From Cinnamomum chago (taxonomy: Eukaryota > Streptophyta > Magnoliopsida > Laurales > Lauraceae): DNA of 64,000 bases. The DNA lies in the NCBI GenBank assembly GCA_038049695.1, contig CP142451.1:127073501-127137500 (forward strand), written 5' to 3'. The translations under genes and the position numbers were made by a program. This document shows, piece after piece, positions 35,228 to 47,935 of the stretch; position 1 is the first letter of the stretch, and each line of letters opens with the position of its first letter. The notes under the pieces were generated by a model, which did no database searches, was not told the origin of the DNA, and was given only the letters and a program-made list of their open reading frames with translations.

Positions 35228-36009
35228 CAGTCTGTTACAAATGTGATCAACCCGAGTAAGTGGGTTATGGCCGGTTAAACCAACTTGAAAATGAACTTGT
35301 TAATTAAGAGTTTGGGTTTGATGTTCGGTTTTGAAAATTTATCTTTATGTTGATTTTTATTTACTTTAAAAAATATATAATATATCAAATTTCTATGTAC
35401 TTTATTACAAACAAACCGTCCCTAAAAGGGGTTTTCGCTAGCTCCATGTCCGTGTGCCAATTGTCTCCCTAAATATTGGGGTTATGTGAATTAAGCCACA
35501 CCAATGAGCAATCCATTGGATATTACTAGTGCTTGTCTACTTACAAATATAAAATTCCCAATTGATATAAGGGTTTTTTTTTATCAAGAAATTAAAGTCT
35601 AAGTTTAACTAAACAGTTTCACGAAGAAAAATAAGTAAACAACGGTACAGTGGTTCCAGTACAGTGGTTCTTACTTTTTTTTACCACATTACACATGTTT
35701 AGGATATCGTTAAGTTTTTCATTATATTAGAACTTGCCCTTGCTAAAAAAAAAAAAACCAAAGTCCTTAATTTTAGACCCCAAAATTGTCTTCCTCCCCT
35801 TACCACCACGGTCCATTGGGGAAGGTTGATGATATAGTCAACAAAAGTAATTTGATTATTTTTCAAAAAAAGTACAAATAGCATTGTCGTAGTTTTATTA
35901 TTACTTCCATAAATTTATTTAATTAGAGTTTATGTTTAAATTTTTTATAAAAAACTTTTTATAGAAAAACTGTCTATTTTATTCTTTTTCTACTATTCAT
36001 TTCACAAAC
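35228..36009. other. intergenic, no gene recognised
   Basis: AT-rich DNA with poly-A (about 35746-35757) and poly-T stretches. Nothing recognisable. Confidence 0.5.
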
Positions 36010-36237
36010 TTTTTATTTTTTTTATTACTAACGGAGGATTCCGAACCCTTTGGACTGGACTAATCCCTCCGAGCCTAGAGAAAAGCAAGGTAAAATTCCT
36101 GTGGTCTCTAGATGATAACACAAATTGACTTAATCTTAGGTTTCCGAAAAGGGGGGAACCGGGGGTCAATACTAAGACCTCTAACTTCAGAAGAGATAGA
36201 AACTATGGTCCTCATCACTCGGCCGACCCGCTATGGT
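36010..36237 (-). mobile_element. tRNA-derived SINE, diverged
   Basis: On the minus strand, GGGTCGGCCGAGTGATGAGG resembles an A box and GGTCTTAGTATTGACCCC is a decayed B-box region about 50 bases later. The element ends in an A-rich tail (TAATAAAAAAAATAAAAAG on minus, near 36028-36010). GATTAGTCCAGTCC matches the SINE body at 29816-29993. Confidence 0.5.
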
Positions 36238-36724
36238 TATTTTTTTCAGACTTAGACATTCACCTGCTGCATCTAATCTGGTCACAAGTCACAACTCACA
36301 ACCGTGCCCTGATATTCTTCTAGTAATCTAGAAAATATATGGGCTGTTATGAACATGACCCGCTTGACTAGTGCAGGGCCCATCTTGTCCATTGTTGGTG
36401 GAGCCACCTATTTTAATGGAGGGACTTCAAGCACTCTTTTTATGTATTATTTTTCTTTTTTTGCCCGTTAGCCCAATAAAGAGATATAAAAGTAATATGT
36501 TCAATCGGAACAGGAGATCGATCCCTGATTGGAGCTATGGGAGGTTGCGCACCACCCACTGTGATGGGTGGCCCTATAATTCCCCTCAAACACCCTTCAA
36601 ATCGTAGTTTTTCCTTTTCATTACCCTGTTCTTTTGACGAAAGGAAGCGACAAAGAAAACATGTAATTTTAGCTAAAAAATTTGCAATGCTAACACCTGC
36701 CATTCTTTGTTGAATTAGTGTAGC

Positions 36725-36761
<37 letters not shown>

Positions 36762-39267
36762 GAGATATTCTAATAAGAATTAGTTCTCACCATGCTTATG
36801 TGAGAACTATTTGTGGGGCCTATCTAGCAACTCATCCAAACCATGTACAAATAGAGGTTCCCTGATAGTCATTGATGTAAAGGAATGACGCACATCCAAA
36901 TGGACTAAATCGTAGGATCGATGGTTGAATATTTTCTTGAATACAAAGCGATTAAATTTATGGGGCACGGATTAAAGGGTCAGGAGAATAGATTTGAACT
37001 CAAACTATAAATATAGGCCTAAGAATAGACATTGGACATGAAGCGAACATTACTATAAATATTATATATAATCATGCCTTGTGGACTTTGTACAGGGTTT
37101 CAGTTTTCTACCGCAACGTTTGCAAGAAGTACATAATCATGCATTGTGGACATTAGGATTTAGGAGAGTTATGATACAGCCAAGAAATAATGTACAGTAC
37201 ACATTATTGTTTGCTGCGAATCTACTTCCAAACTATAACCTATTCACTCTCAGTAGACGAGGAGGTGGATGTTTTCATTGTGGTCGTGGTCGTAGTCGTG
37301 GCAGAGGATGCAGAGACGAGAGGAAACAGTTTGTTAAATAAATCAGTAGATGAAGCAAACATGGAAGATGCCTTCCAAATTGCAGTCCTGACATTACTGT
37401 TAATGGATGTGATGGAAGACTACTATGTGTTTGCTCGTGATAGTACAAAAGCAAGGATTTTTACTTAGTTGGTGACTCAGTTAATTTGGGTGTTCAAGTT
37501 TACAATTGGGCATTTGGGACATAGCTTTATCAGAATTCAATGGAGTATGTTCATTTGATTGCTTCTCAATTAATATAATTTGCTGTTTGCTGTTTGCCGT
37601 GTGAATTCGGCAAGCTCAATCAACTAATTCATTTGTGCCATGCTATAATTCCATCACTACTCATTAGCGCTTAAATATATAAACCTAAATGATTCAAAAT
37701 ATCTGTTTTTACATTTACTGTAGGTGAGATTTTACTTTAATTAGAGTTGGGCCTGCAATTTGGATGATTATATGTAAAGCACATGGTTACAATAAAAACC
37801 AAATTAAAATTTCATGTTTTACAGGTGATCAATCTTAAGTTGGGCCCAACTCTTGTTTGAGTTTACTGCCAATACATAATAAGAATATATTATTGCTTTT
37901 GAGTGGCTTGGATTTTAGGTTGGCACCAGTAGTGGATTTATAAGACTCAACTTAGAGAATTACGTGCAATTAGTTTGTTAATATGCTCAAAATGTGAATT
38001 AGAAGCCCTTAAGAGCTAACTAGGTAGCTATAATTTAATGTTTGAATACACTTCAAGTACTTATAATCTCTTTATTTCTTTTCTTTGTTCTGCATTCATG
38101 TATGCAATTTTTCGTGGATAGAACTTGAGCTGAGAATTATTGTATTACAATGCTTACGGCAAAATGGCAGTGATTTCTTTTATTTATTTGCTGATTCATG
38201 AAGAAGGATTGTCAAAGGACAATTCCTACTAATCCAACCCATTGGAAAAACATGGAATCTCAGTTCTGCTTGGAAACTCTTTTAAGCAACTCGATGGTGG
38301 TGGTGAGTCTGAACAGATAGTAGTTCAAATTCAATTATAGCCATTTGGTTTGCCCCATTTTGCATCAACCTGCTCACTGGGGCAAGGCAAAAATAAGATC
38401 TAAGACCCACTAGAAACTAGTAGCTTAGTGATTTTCGTATGGTTTGAGTCGGGGTGTAGAAAAAAAAAGGGTTCACGGTTTTGTTACGATTATGGTTATT
38501 AAAATCAGAAAACCATACTTTACGGTTGGATTACGATTTTCAAACTCAACTCATAGTAAACACACGATTTACCAAACTGTTATACTAATAAAATAAATAA
38601 ATGGCCAAAATGAAAAATGGCTTAAGTTAAGCCCCATTTCCCATTATCACCTTTGAGAATACAATTATTTGAGTCAGGACTTAGGAGAATGATGTTGAAC
38701 TGCCCCGCATGTACTGATCGTACGGCTATCAACATAGGGATACTTTCAGTTCATGCCCACACGCATTGCACAACAAACATTATCAGCTCCAACTTAAACT
38801 TTAATTAGCACAATAAACCCGTGCTTAGGCTAGGGTTCCACTCTATTTAACTATTTTTAATATTATTTTGACAAATGATTACATATAAGTATTGTATGAT
38901 GTAGTGGTTGGTTTAGTTATTTAAAGAGGGAAGAGGTGCCATGGTTCAATAAAAAAAAGTCAAAATTAAAAGCAATCTAGTCAAAATTGAAATAAAAACC
39001 TTCAGCTTTAATATATTATAACAGAAAAACTCCAACTACTTATTTCACATCCACACAGTGAAATCTGCCTCGAATAAAAACCGGGATTTCAATTCTTGAG
39101 GCAAACCAATAAGATCCCAACAACAGGAACATTATACAAACCTAGCAGAAAAAATAGAATGAACAAAATCGAGGAATGTGAGGAAGAGAAATCTACAATC
39201 AACTTCTTCAAAAACAAAAACAAAAACAAAAACAGACAAGAAAAAATAAAGTGAAAGAAATCTACTA
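36238..39267. other. intergenic, includes a TA microsatellite
   Basis: A TA run of about 15 units lies at 36729-36758. ORFs of 86-92 codons near 37081-37468 show no domain and are partly made of GTCGTGGTCGT-type repeats. The 3' UTR of the minus-strand lipase lies at the right end of this stretch. Confidence 0.5.
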
Positions 39268-42200
39268 TCATTGGACAATATTGATGTCTTTCTTCAGAAC
39301 AAGGTGTCCTGACTCACTTCGAGTGAAGAGCTTCTGGACCAATTCATCCCAATTGGTTCTAGTACTGGATTTAGATTCACTTCGCGGGGTGGATTCTTCA
39401 TTTTGATCATGGGAGGTGGTTGCTACACTTTCTTCACGAGTTTCATCTGTTGGTGTTGCTGCATGTGGCACATTCAGGCTAATTGCTTTTTCCAATGCAG
39501 CCACATGTTCTTTTTCTAATGTTTCTTGCCTCACCATTCTTTGTTCTAATGGGGGAGTTGTCGTCTGAGAGATCTCCTTCACCCTCTGCAGAAATTCTTG
39601 GTGTCATTAAAACAGTGGGGGCAATCATAAGAAAAATAATAAAGAAGATGAAGTGAATTACTGCTGGACCACAACAAAGGTACATGTGGTTACAACTCAT
39701 GGAATTTTCTATCCATGATCCAGATCATTAACTTAATTCGATCTTTTGGAGACCATGTCCAGAAGATCTCCTGGATCAGCATAGTGTTACTTGAATTGGG
39801 TGTTCTACAATCAGACAGTTTTGAACATTAGAGTAACATCTATGAAAAAAAAATGCAACAAATTGTTGGCTGAGATCCCCCACTTTACATTATGCAAAGT
39901 TGTTTGATTGGTTTAGGACAGTGATTTGCATTTTTAGTCTTCACAGACTGTCACATGTATAGGATATCATCTCTTTTAGGTGTCCCACAAACATAGTACT
40001 AGTGACAGCTCAATTGAAGGTGAAATTCAGCGCTCAGATGGGAGAGGAGCCCCTTCACTCATCATCTACAACTAGCTGGGAAATAAACATCATTTGACAC
40101 TCACTCCAGTTCAGGGCTAATCCGCTGTCAAAATAAATGCCCAACCAAGCCCTTTTAAAAACCTAAGCTTTATGGAACTGCTTAGTGATTCCCATAAATC
40201 TCATTTCTTCCACTCAACAACATGGGCCTCTTATTATTTTCCTGTCTATGATGCAGAAAATGTTTGAATTTCCCATGCCAGAGTATATAAAAAAAATAAA
40301 TCTGTTTGGGTGCATATACTCTACCTATAAGACAGAAAAAAATTGTCCAAAAGGCTAGCATGACTGGACCACTCGACGATCATGTCCCATTAAAACAGAT
40401 CAATACCTTCTGAGAACTACAGTTTGTCAGTCACATCGATACGAGGCCACATATCAAGTTATTAGGATGAGGAGACCAGTTACCAGCAGCAAACAAAACC
40501 AAGTGGGTAGGTCATATAGCCACAGTACAATAAAAAAAAAAAAAAAAAAAGAGCTGAAGGTGAGCAAGCGCTTGACAGAATATCAGAAAGTCATCTATCC
40601 ATTCTCATGAAGCTTACACCTTGAGTAGTAGTTCAATAGACTTACCATCATCTCTTTCCAATGACATTCATGGAAAGTTCAGACCAAACAATCAATAAAT
40701 GGTCTCTTCCTAGTCATGATAAGAACAGGATTATTTGTTCTTCATAAACAAAATAGGCAAAGATAAAATGTCATATAGCATTAACCATGAAACAATAACC
40801 AATCTTCTTGTCAGTGCTAGAAATAGAATGACATTAGTTTTCACTTACATCTAGAGCTTTCTGTGCTTCCCTTTCTATCCAAATAATAGCATGATCTGAT
40901 GTTGCATTGCATGATAGGACAATATGTTCAAATCTACCCTCAACTGGAATGGCAGTTCTTACTTCAGGAGGATACCTTCCACATCTGCATTTATGATATT
41001 ATACACCTCAGAGTCTCAGACCAACAGACATGACTATTTCAGATATAATAAAATATGAAAACATATATTTACCAGGGTCTTGATGATCAACACAGATGTG
41101 ACAGAAAAAAGGCACATAATTGGCATTCACACTGTGTTTTAATATCTCTCACATCTCAATCTAAAGAATATTAGTTTCACTTTAAGTTGATTTCACTTGT
41201 GATTGGTTTGAGTGAGGATGTTGAGAAAAGGCTTAATTTAACAAATATATGATGCAGTAATATTTAATGCCGCAAGAGGACCTTGCACACTTCTGATTCT
41301 CTCACAAAATCCAGTTGATCTAACCTGTACTTCATGGTCCATATATCTAATGGTGAAGCATGGTCCATATATCTAATGGTGAAGAATCCTAAAGACCTAT
41401 GACAACTTTCTCTACCTATTGCAAACTCTCATCATTGGGGCCACAAATTACAGCCAAAACGTTGTGGACCATTTTTTTAACCTTCTCCGACAAATTTTCA
41501 GGGAGCAACCAATTATAAGTCAGTGTTTTAAGGACTAACACTCCGTCCTTCCACATGGGAATATTTTCTCCTCAGTTTTCCTTCTATATTGGTTTTGAAC
41601 GTTGTATGGCAATTCATTCCAAGTTTAATCGATTTTGACAGTTGTTGCTCTCTAAATAGTAATCTTCCTTATTGAATAAATTTCTATTCTTTCTTTAGAG
41701 ACAAAGATGAATTAATTAAAAAGAAACATAAATAGTACAAGGTAGACAAGAGGCATGGATGTCAGATTTCTTTACAAATTAGTTGAAGAGTGGACCACAA
41801 GATTGGGTTTTAAAGCCACAATAAGGAAGCTGGCACTGTTCCACCATTTAGTCAAGCTCAAAAAGGAACCCAACAAGTTTAAGCCCTCTCGGCAATGATC
41901 AGCAAGGATGATGTTTGGAAAGAAGACCTCAGAATTCAATCGGGTCATCTCAGCTAGAGAAGGGTATATGCACCAGTTCCATGCCTGAATTTAGGGAGAA
42001 TGGATCTTCAAGATACTGGCATGATTTTCTCCTATGCACCTCTCCCTCCTAGTGAGGATGATAGCTTCCTCTTTACCTCAGTAGAGAGAGACAGTGGGGA
42101 CCGAGCTTCCTCTTTACTTGATTGAGAGAGACAGTGGGGACCAACTATTGTTATTTATTTAGTTTTCTCTTAAGGTTTCCTAACCCATCATGGTTGCAGA

Positions 42201-45200
42201 CCTGTAGAGATTCCTAATTTCCCTGTGAAATTTGAGACTAAACAGGAAAATTTTAAATATTAGTGTACCTAGAATCCTAGTTGTATAAAATATCCTAAAA
42301 CCAAAAGTTCTGGTGGTGTGGAATATCATATAGCCCAGCCTGTCATGTAGGACCGCTCTCCTAATGTAACATGTCTTGCAAGGTCATATCAATAAGTAAG
42401 ACGATCTCTTTTGAGGGAACCCCATTACCAGGGGCGGACTGAAGTGTTAGCACGCGGGCACGACCGAGAAACTTTGAGAAAAATCTTAAAAGATCTAATT
42501 ATTATTATTTAACTTCTTCATTGACCACATACCGCACCATCCAAATGAAAATCTTGGGTCCGCCATTGCCCATTACGTCGAGAAACAATGATAAAGGCAA
42601 ACCAACATTAAACATGATAAATGAAAACTTACACATCACATGAAACAAACAAATAGAGGATGATAAAGTACAGCAAAGTCCTATTCTAGCACCATGTTTT
42701 GAACAGAACGGGCCCAGATTAGATGTGAAGTGGCACAATCATAAGACATTTCCATTCAATAAATTGAACAAGGGACCCGATAAGCGGTCAGCATACATGT
42801 TTCTGAAAACGCATGCCATGCGTAGCCCTGGGTAACTAGTTCTCATACTATAAAAATTAGTGTACTCATTTCATGAGATTTATCCTCCCACACCAAAAAT
42901 GTGAGATTACAGCTGTTCATTAGGTGGCCCCCATCATGTATGTGTCTTAACTCGGAAATCAGCTCAATCCACACATCAGGCGAGCAGCATACACAAGAAC
43001 AATGAATAGTTAAAAAAAAAAACTCCAACATTCAACATAAAAATGTTGCTGCAGATCACCTGATGAACAGCTCTAACTGATTTCCGATATCAGTCATCTA
43101 CATTGCCACATTCACCTTTTGCACAGCTTGGATACATAACGCATGTCCACTTAAAAAGCAGGGAGTATAAAATTTAGGTTAGCTTTCTCTTTTCTTTTAT
43201 GTGCATAAAATCTATAAAAAAAAGACATGCACATAGCATTTAAACGTCTCCCTTGGATCCTCAAAACAATGATTCTAAAATCAATTTGCAACAGCACACT
43301 TGTCAAGTACCTGCAGAATTTTCTCTCCACAATATGATACATGCGTCCAGGAGCGTAAAGCCTTCTTGGATCTTTAAGCTTTCTATGTTCCGGTAGGAAT
43401 GTATCTCTCAAGCAAATTAAAAACATCAAGCAGGGCAAGCTGTCCAAAGCAGTAACACCTGGTGTAAAAATGATAATAATTTACTCCCTCAAATGTTAAG
43501 GGCACACTAGTGCTAAGTGATCAAAAGATGCTTGCTTAAATAGCTAGAAGGTGGTGATAATGGCAGACAAAAAAGGGGGAAAAGAGAAGAAGAAACGAGC
43601 AGCCTCAGAATCTAGGTAGAATATCTACAGCAGCCTGGGGCACATCTTTGTGCCTCCTTGTATTCCATGTGCTACATGTGCATGATGTTCTGAACATCTA
43701 TCCAATTGGTTCCACTTTATTTGCAGTTGTCTTTTAATGGCCATTTGGATGCCACCCATTTTAATGGAAAAGTAGTCCCACAATTATTGCGATATTCTCC
43801 ATGGTCAATCCATGGATGGACAAAATAAATAATTGGTTAGGATCTCATCCATGCCTACCACATCAACATGTAGTTTTAGATGTTTTGCTGCGTGCAGCAT
43901 TTGGTCTCATCCTTACAATTTTTTTTTTTATTGATCTCATCCTTACAAATGTTACAGAGATGGAATGACTCACCAAAATATTGATCCAAAAATATCTTCC
44001 AAGGGTGTTGGCGTCCTGGGCAAGAAATCATCCTGGAGCAAACCAAAGCCAAGGTATTGCAATTAATTTCCAAAATGAAAGGAGATTTCAAGTTTAAAAA
44101 ATAAAACTGTAACCCAGACTGTTGCAACAAATCTCACTTTTTCTTTACAACAAATTGCTCATCTTGTACAAAAATTCCATTTTCAAGAACAATAAATTGC
44201 TTGTCAGTCATGAGAATATTTAGTTTCTAAAACAAAAAAAAAAAAAAAAAAATCAAACTACACGGCTACACTGATGTTTTCAAAACTGAACCAGACTCTA
44301 GTCGAATCAGGTTTGATTTGAATTATGGCTTGAGCAGTCCAATCTAATAATGTCAGAAATGAGTCTGGATTCTCTCTTGATACCAGAAACAGACTAACAG
44401 AGAAACCCCATGGGCAGCCTTGTAAATCCACATGACAAAAGTCCCCCTGGCACTTGCTCTAAACCAAATTTCACTCCAATTCAGATTGATCATATGCATT
44501 GATTCTTATTCACATGTTTGACACATCTACCAAGCATTGTCATAGCATTTCTCTGATTCCCAGCATCAAGGGATCCAGGGCTAGTAAGAAAACAGTCCAA
44601 ATTGTTCAAGCCAATACCCAATTGTAATCCTGGCTCAAAAGAGAACAATCCAAATTGTTCAAGCCAATACAAAATTGGTTCTCAGACGCGGTTGATGGTT
44701 CTTATGGGCTGTTCTTTTTCTTTTTTCTTTTTTAAAGTTTGTTCGTACCAAAAAAAAAAAATCTAATAGCACAGTTGAACAAATTGTGTACTTTTTTTTT
44801 TTTTCCAATCCTCTCTATTATATTTCCATTCTCCCTAACTAGATATCCCTGTTTTCAAACAGAAGAGAGTGATGTGTAATCCAATTCCACTACACGCAAA
44901 CAGAGCAATCACACAAAATTCATAAAACAACAACAACAATAAGAATAAGAAGTAAAAGAAGAAGAGATGAGAATAATTCAATTTCACCTGCAAGATGACC
45001 GAGTGTATAATATCTGCATACTTCACCGCCAGATTCAACGACACACACCTGGCCGGCGCCACCGCATAACACCTCACCAAGTTCCTTGGAATCCCTCCCA
45101 GCTTCTCACGGTGGTTCACCACCACTATCGCCAGCAGCGCCGCCACTCCCGACCCAAGAGAATGCCCTACAAACACCATCTTATACCTCTTTCCATTCTC

Positions 45201-45686
45201 CAACCACAGCCTCTTCAACGTCTCCGACTCCTGATTCAGGATCCAGACCGCCGATTTCAGCAGCCCATGATGCACGTACCCACCATCAAACATCTGCTGC
45301 CCCAATCGATTATCCAACAGCATCTTGTAATCGCTCTCCTTGACCAGGTTGAGGCCGCGGATGGCCATGATGATCTCTTGCGCCGCGTGGTCGACGTAGA
45401 TGATGTTGGGCGGAGCGCGGCCCTGGGTCTGCTCGTAGGTGACGCGCTTGACGACGCAGCTGGGGTCCATCCGGTAGCCGCTGGGAGGGGCGTACTTGGG
45501 GTTGTTGAGATCCTCCTCGTAGACGGCGAGGATGACGCGGCAGATGCGAGGAATGGGCTCGAGCTCTTCCGGGGTGGCGATGGGCCAGGTGGCGCTGTCG
45601 TCGGAGCCGACGTAGGTGCAGCGCTTCCACATCCACCGGGAGCAGCCCACGCACAGTACCCATTCCGCTCCGCACGCCAAAGACAT
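39268..45686 (-). CDS. class 3 lipase (plant sn1-DAG-lipase-like), five exons
   Basis: Exons on minus: 45686-44988, 44032-43974, 43439-43311, 40984-40849 and 39585-39268, all with GT...AG introns and matching phases: 446 residues. The N-terminus MSLACGAEWVLCVGCSRWMWKRC is the Cys-rich segment seen before the lipase fold in this plant family; it is followed by PEELEPIPRICRVILAVYE. The alpha/beta-hydrolase core (about 95-330) has the nucleophile elbow GHSLG (Ser176), QDDFLPR (Asp235 as likely acid) and SDHAIIWIE (His327). KDPRRLYAPGRMYHIVER and FEHIVLSCNATSDHA are typical. The C-terminal tail (342-446) contains EQRMVRQETLEKEHVAALEKAISLNVPHA, probably coiled coil, and ends NWDELVQKLFTR...HLVLKKD. 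Relatives are membrane-associated acylglycerol hydrolases; the substrate is not known. An upstream in-frame ATG (45761) would add 25 His/Lys-rich residues; ATG 45686 is chosen because family proteins begin with the equivalent Met. Intron 3 carries a MITE (42429-42568). Confidence 0.9.
41333..41384. repeat. 26-bp tandem duplication in lipase intron 3
   Basis: CATGGTCCATATATCTAATG followed by GTGAAG occurs twice directly in tandem. No function suggested. Confidence 0.85.
42429..42568. mobile_element. short MITE, family B, copy 2, in lipase intron 3
   Basis: 140 bp from CAGGGGCGGACTG to GGGTCCGCCATTG (inverted termini), flanked by a perfect 8-bp duplication CCCATTAC (42421-42428 and 42569-42576). 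Collinear with 9302-9446. Confidence 0.8.
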
Positions 45687-45761
45687 TTGATAAATGTTGT
45701 TGCTGCTGCTGGTGTTGCAGTCCGCGTCCTTGTGTTTATGTTTATGTATGTGATGTAACAA

Positions 45762-47749
45762 ACACCTGAGAGAGACTTCAGAGATTTGAGAGATTAAAGA
45801 GAGTTGAGTAGTCTTTTTTTTTTTTATGTATGTCAGAGATAGAGATATGTCATGTGTGTTTGATTATATGATTTTGACATTAATTGGAATTGGGTAATCA
45901 AATGAAAGGGATGAATGATCATGATCATGAGATGAGGGATATGGAAAGTTTTGTTGTGCGTGTGCTTTTTGGGAAGAAGGAAGAAGGGAAGGATTTTCTT
46001 TTCTGTAGTGTATGTAGGGACCAACTGGACAGGCTGTCAAAGCTTAAAAGCCCTGTTCTTTGGGCTGTACACATGGCCTGGTCTGTTTACAGCAAGGAAT
46101 AATAGTGACAAGGGTGGGCTCTCGTGTCAGTCCTCCACAAGAAAAGGTTTGTGGTTTTTGTTTTTTTTCCAACTTGCAGGCTTCTGGGCCTGGAAACTTC
46201 GATTTTCAATTTTTGGAAAGAAGAAGAAGAGACTTTGGTTGGACGATTCTGAAGTCTGAACTCCCCGTTCTCTCTTTTACTTTCCCGCGTATCGTGCTGG
46301 CCACGGAAAGGGGGTTAAGCACCGGGAAGCCGGAAGGCCGCCTCTCTTTATATGGAACATTTTTAGCCTGGAATCAGGATCATCTTGGTCTTTGTTGACC
46401 AAATAGGGTCCGCCAAGTCAGCAAAGACGGGCTGTCTGCGGTGACACGCGTACACCAATTGGTCCATTTACAGTCATTGTGGGAGAAATTCACAGCCACG
46501 CCAAACAACATCTGTACCAATTCAATAGGGAAACTCTTTTTGCACCAAACGTGAATTTCTAAATTTTACGGAAATCATTTTCCGATGTTTTCATTTCTAT
46601 ATAATTTGCTGACGTGACAATTTCCTCTTTCTGTGGAAAGAGTGTGTTTGTACACACTCTTAGTGTTTTGAGAAGAAATCTTTTCTACTTTGTTTTTAAA
46701 AAAGTGAAAAGATTTTTGCTATTTAGTGGAATGAGAAAAAAAAAAAATTTTTAAAAAAAGGTAATTCTTGAAATTTTAATATCTTTTGATATAACCACTC
46801 TTTTTTTCTTTTTTTTTTGTATGTCTCTTAAATCTAGATTTTAATTCAATTTACTTTACAAATGAATTTCCCAAACAACCAAGATTTCATAGATCCAATC
46901 CCATGCCAAGTAAAGGAACTATATGAGCATTAAATTAAGCGTGGTGCATGCAAAGTGTGAGGTGATATACTAATAAAAAATGTCCAAATGAGCCCCATAT
47001 ATAGCTGGGCTGAGCAATTTTTCTAGCATGCATGAAATTAAACACTGGGCAACGCAGCTGCGCGCCTGGGCCTCATCTGCACTCACTACAGGGATACAGC
47101 GGGTGTCTGGACTATGCATGCGGTCCACTTTATTTACTCCAAAGATGACCAAAATCAAAGCATTTGTTCTACAAAGACAACAGCAAATCTATGACCTAAC
47201 CTCATGAAAGGTAATGAGCTAAAATTCAATTCATTTATTGATTGAATCATGTTTTGGACCTACATCCGTCGTATTGATTTAATTCAAGATGTGTTTAAAT
47301 CTAATTGTGCATAATTTTTTATCCTATGGGTGATGTTCAAGCTTAAAATTGAATATACTGTCGTGTCCAACTTTGGGACCTTCGACTCAAAAGAGAATAA
47401 AGGCAAAACGCCAAAACTGCCTCAAAATGTTCAAAGTTAAACAGCGTTTACTTTTACTAAATTTAGGAACCTTCTTGATGGTCACAAAGAATAAGCTGTG
47501 GGCTTTTTAAAGTTCAACTTGATTTTGGTGAACCTTTCCGGAAGGTCTTTGTTGGGTGCAAGGTTGATCAGATCGGATTCACATCACTTCAGCCATTTGT
47601 GCACTGATTAGCCAAGCTAGCTATATAGATGGCCCCACCTTTTTATTTGAGGACGCTTTTACGTGAATTTGTGCTTTATGATACCCAAAAACTTATATAA
47701 ATCCAAGTATTCGTGTTGCACTAATATGATACTCGGATTGGTACCCATA
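45762..47749. other. upstream region of the lipase gene
   Basis: Presumed promoter and 5' leader of the minus-strand lipase, then AT-rich intergenic DNA. A poly-T run occurs at 45813-45823. No clear TATA position can be fixed. No other gene recognised. Confidence 0.4.
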
Positions 47750-47935
47750 GAGGTGTAAATTGGGCCAGTCCATCTAGGCACGCACGCCTCAGCATGAAAA
47801 AATCCAGGCCATGGGCTGACACAACACGTTGACTGGGCTAGCCCTGCGCAGCACGTCCCAAAAGATGGGCCGTGCTGAGCCAAAGGGTCCTGGGCCATGG
47901 CACGTTACGGCACGAGGCACGAGGCACGATTTTTC
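47750..47935 (+). mobile_element. hAT-like MITE, left part only
   Basis: TAGAGGTGTAAATTGGGCC resembles the ends of 8733-9095 and 9885-10955, followed by GGCACG/CACGGC-rich DNA ending in repeated GGCACGA near 47930. The right terminus is absent or unrecognisable. Confidence 0.45.

Noticed and set aside
37081-37468. Overlapping ORFs of 86 and 92 codons
   Set aside because: Contain a GTCGTGGTCGT-type simple repeat giving poly-Val or Gly-Arg; no family recognised.
45310-45675. 121-codon minus-strand ORF overlapping the lipase
   Set aside because: Out-of-frame reading of the same exon, dominated by Arg, with no domain.
44967-45758. 263- and 85-codon plus-strand ORFs opposite lipase exon 1
   Set aside because: They are antisense shadows of the lipase exon, rich in Arg/His/Pro as expected for the complement of GC-rich coding DNA.
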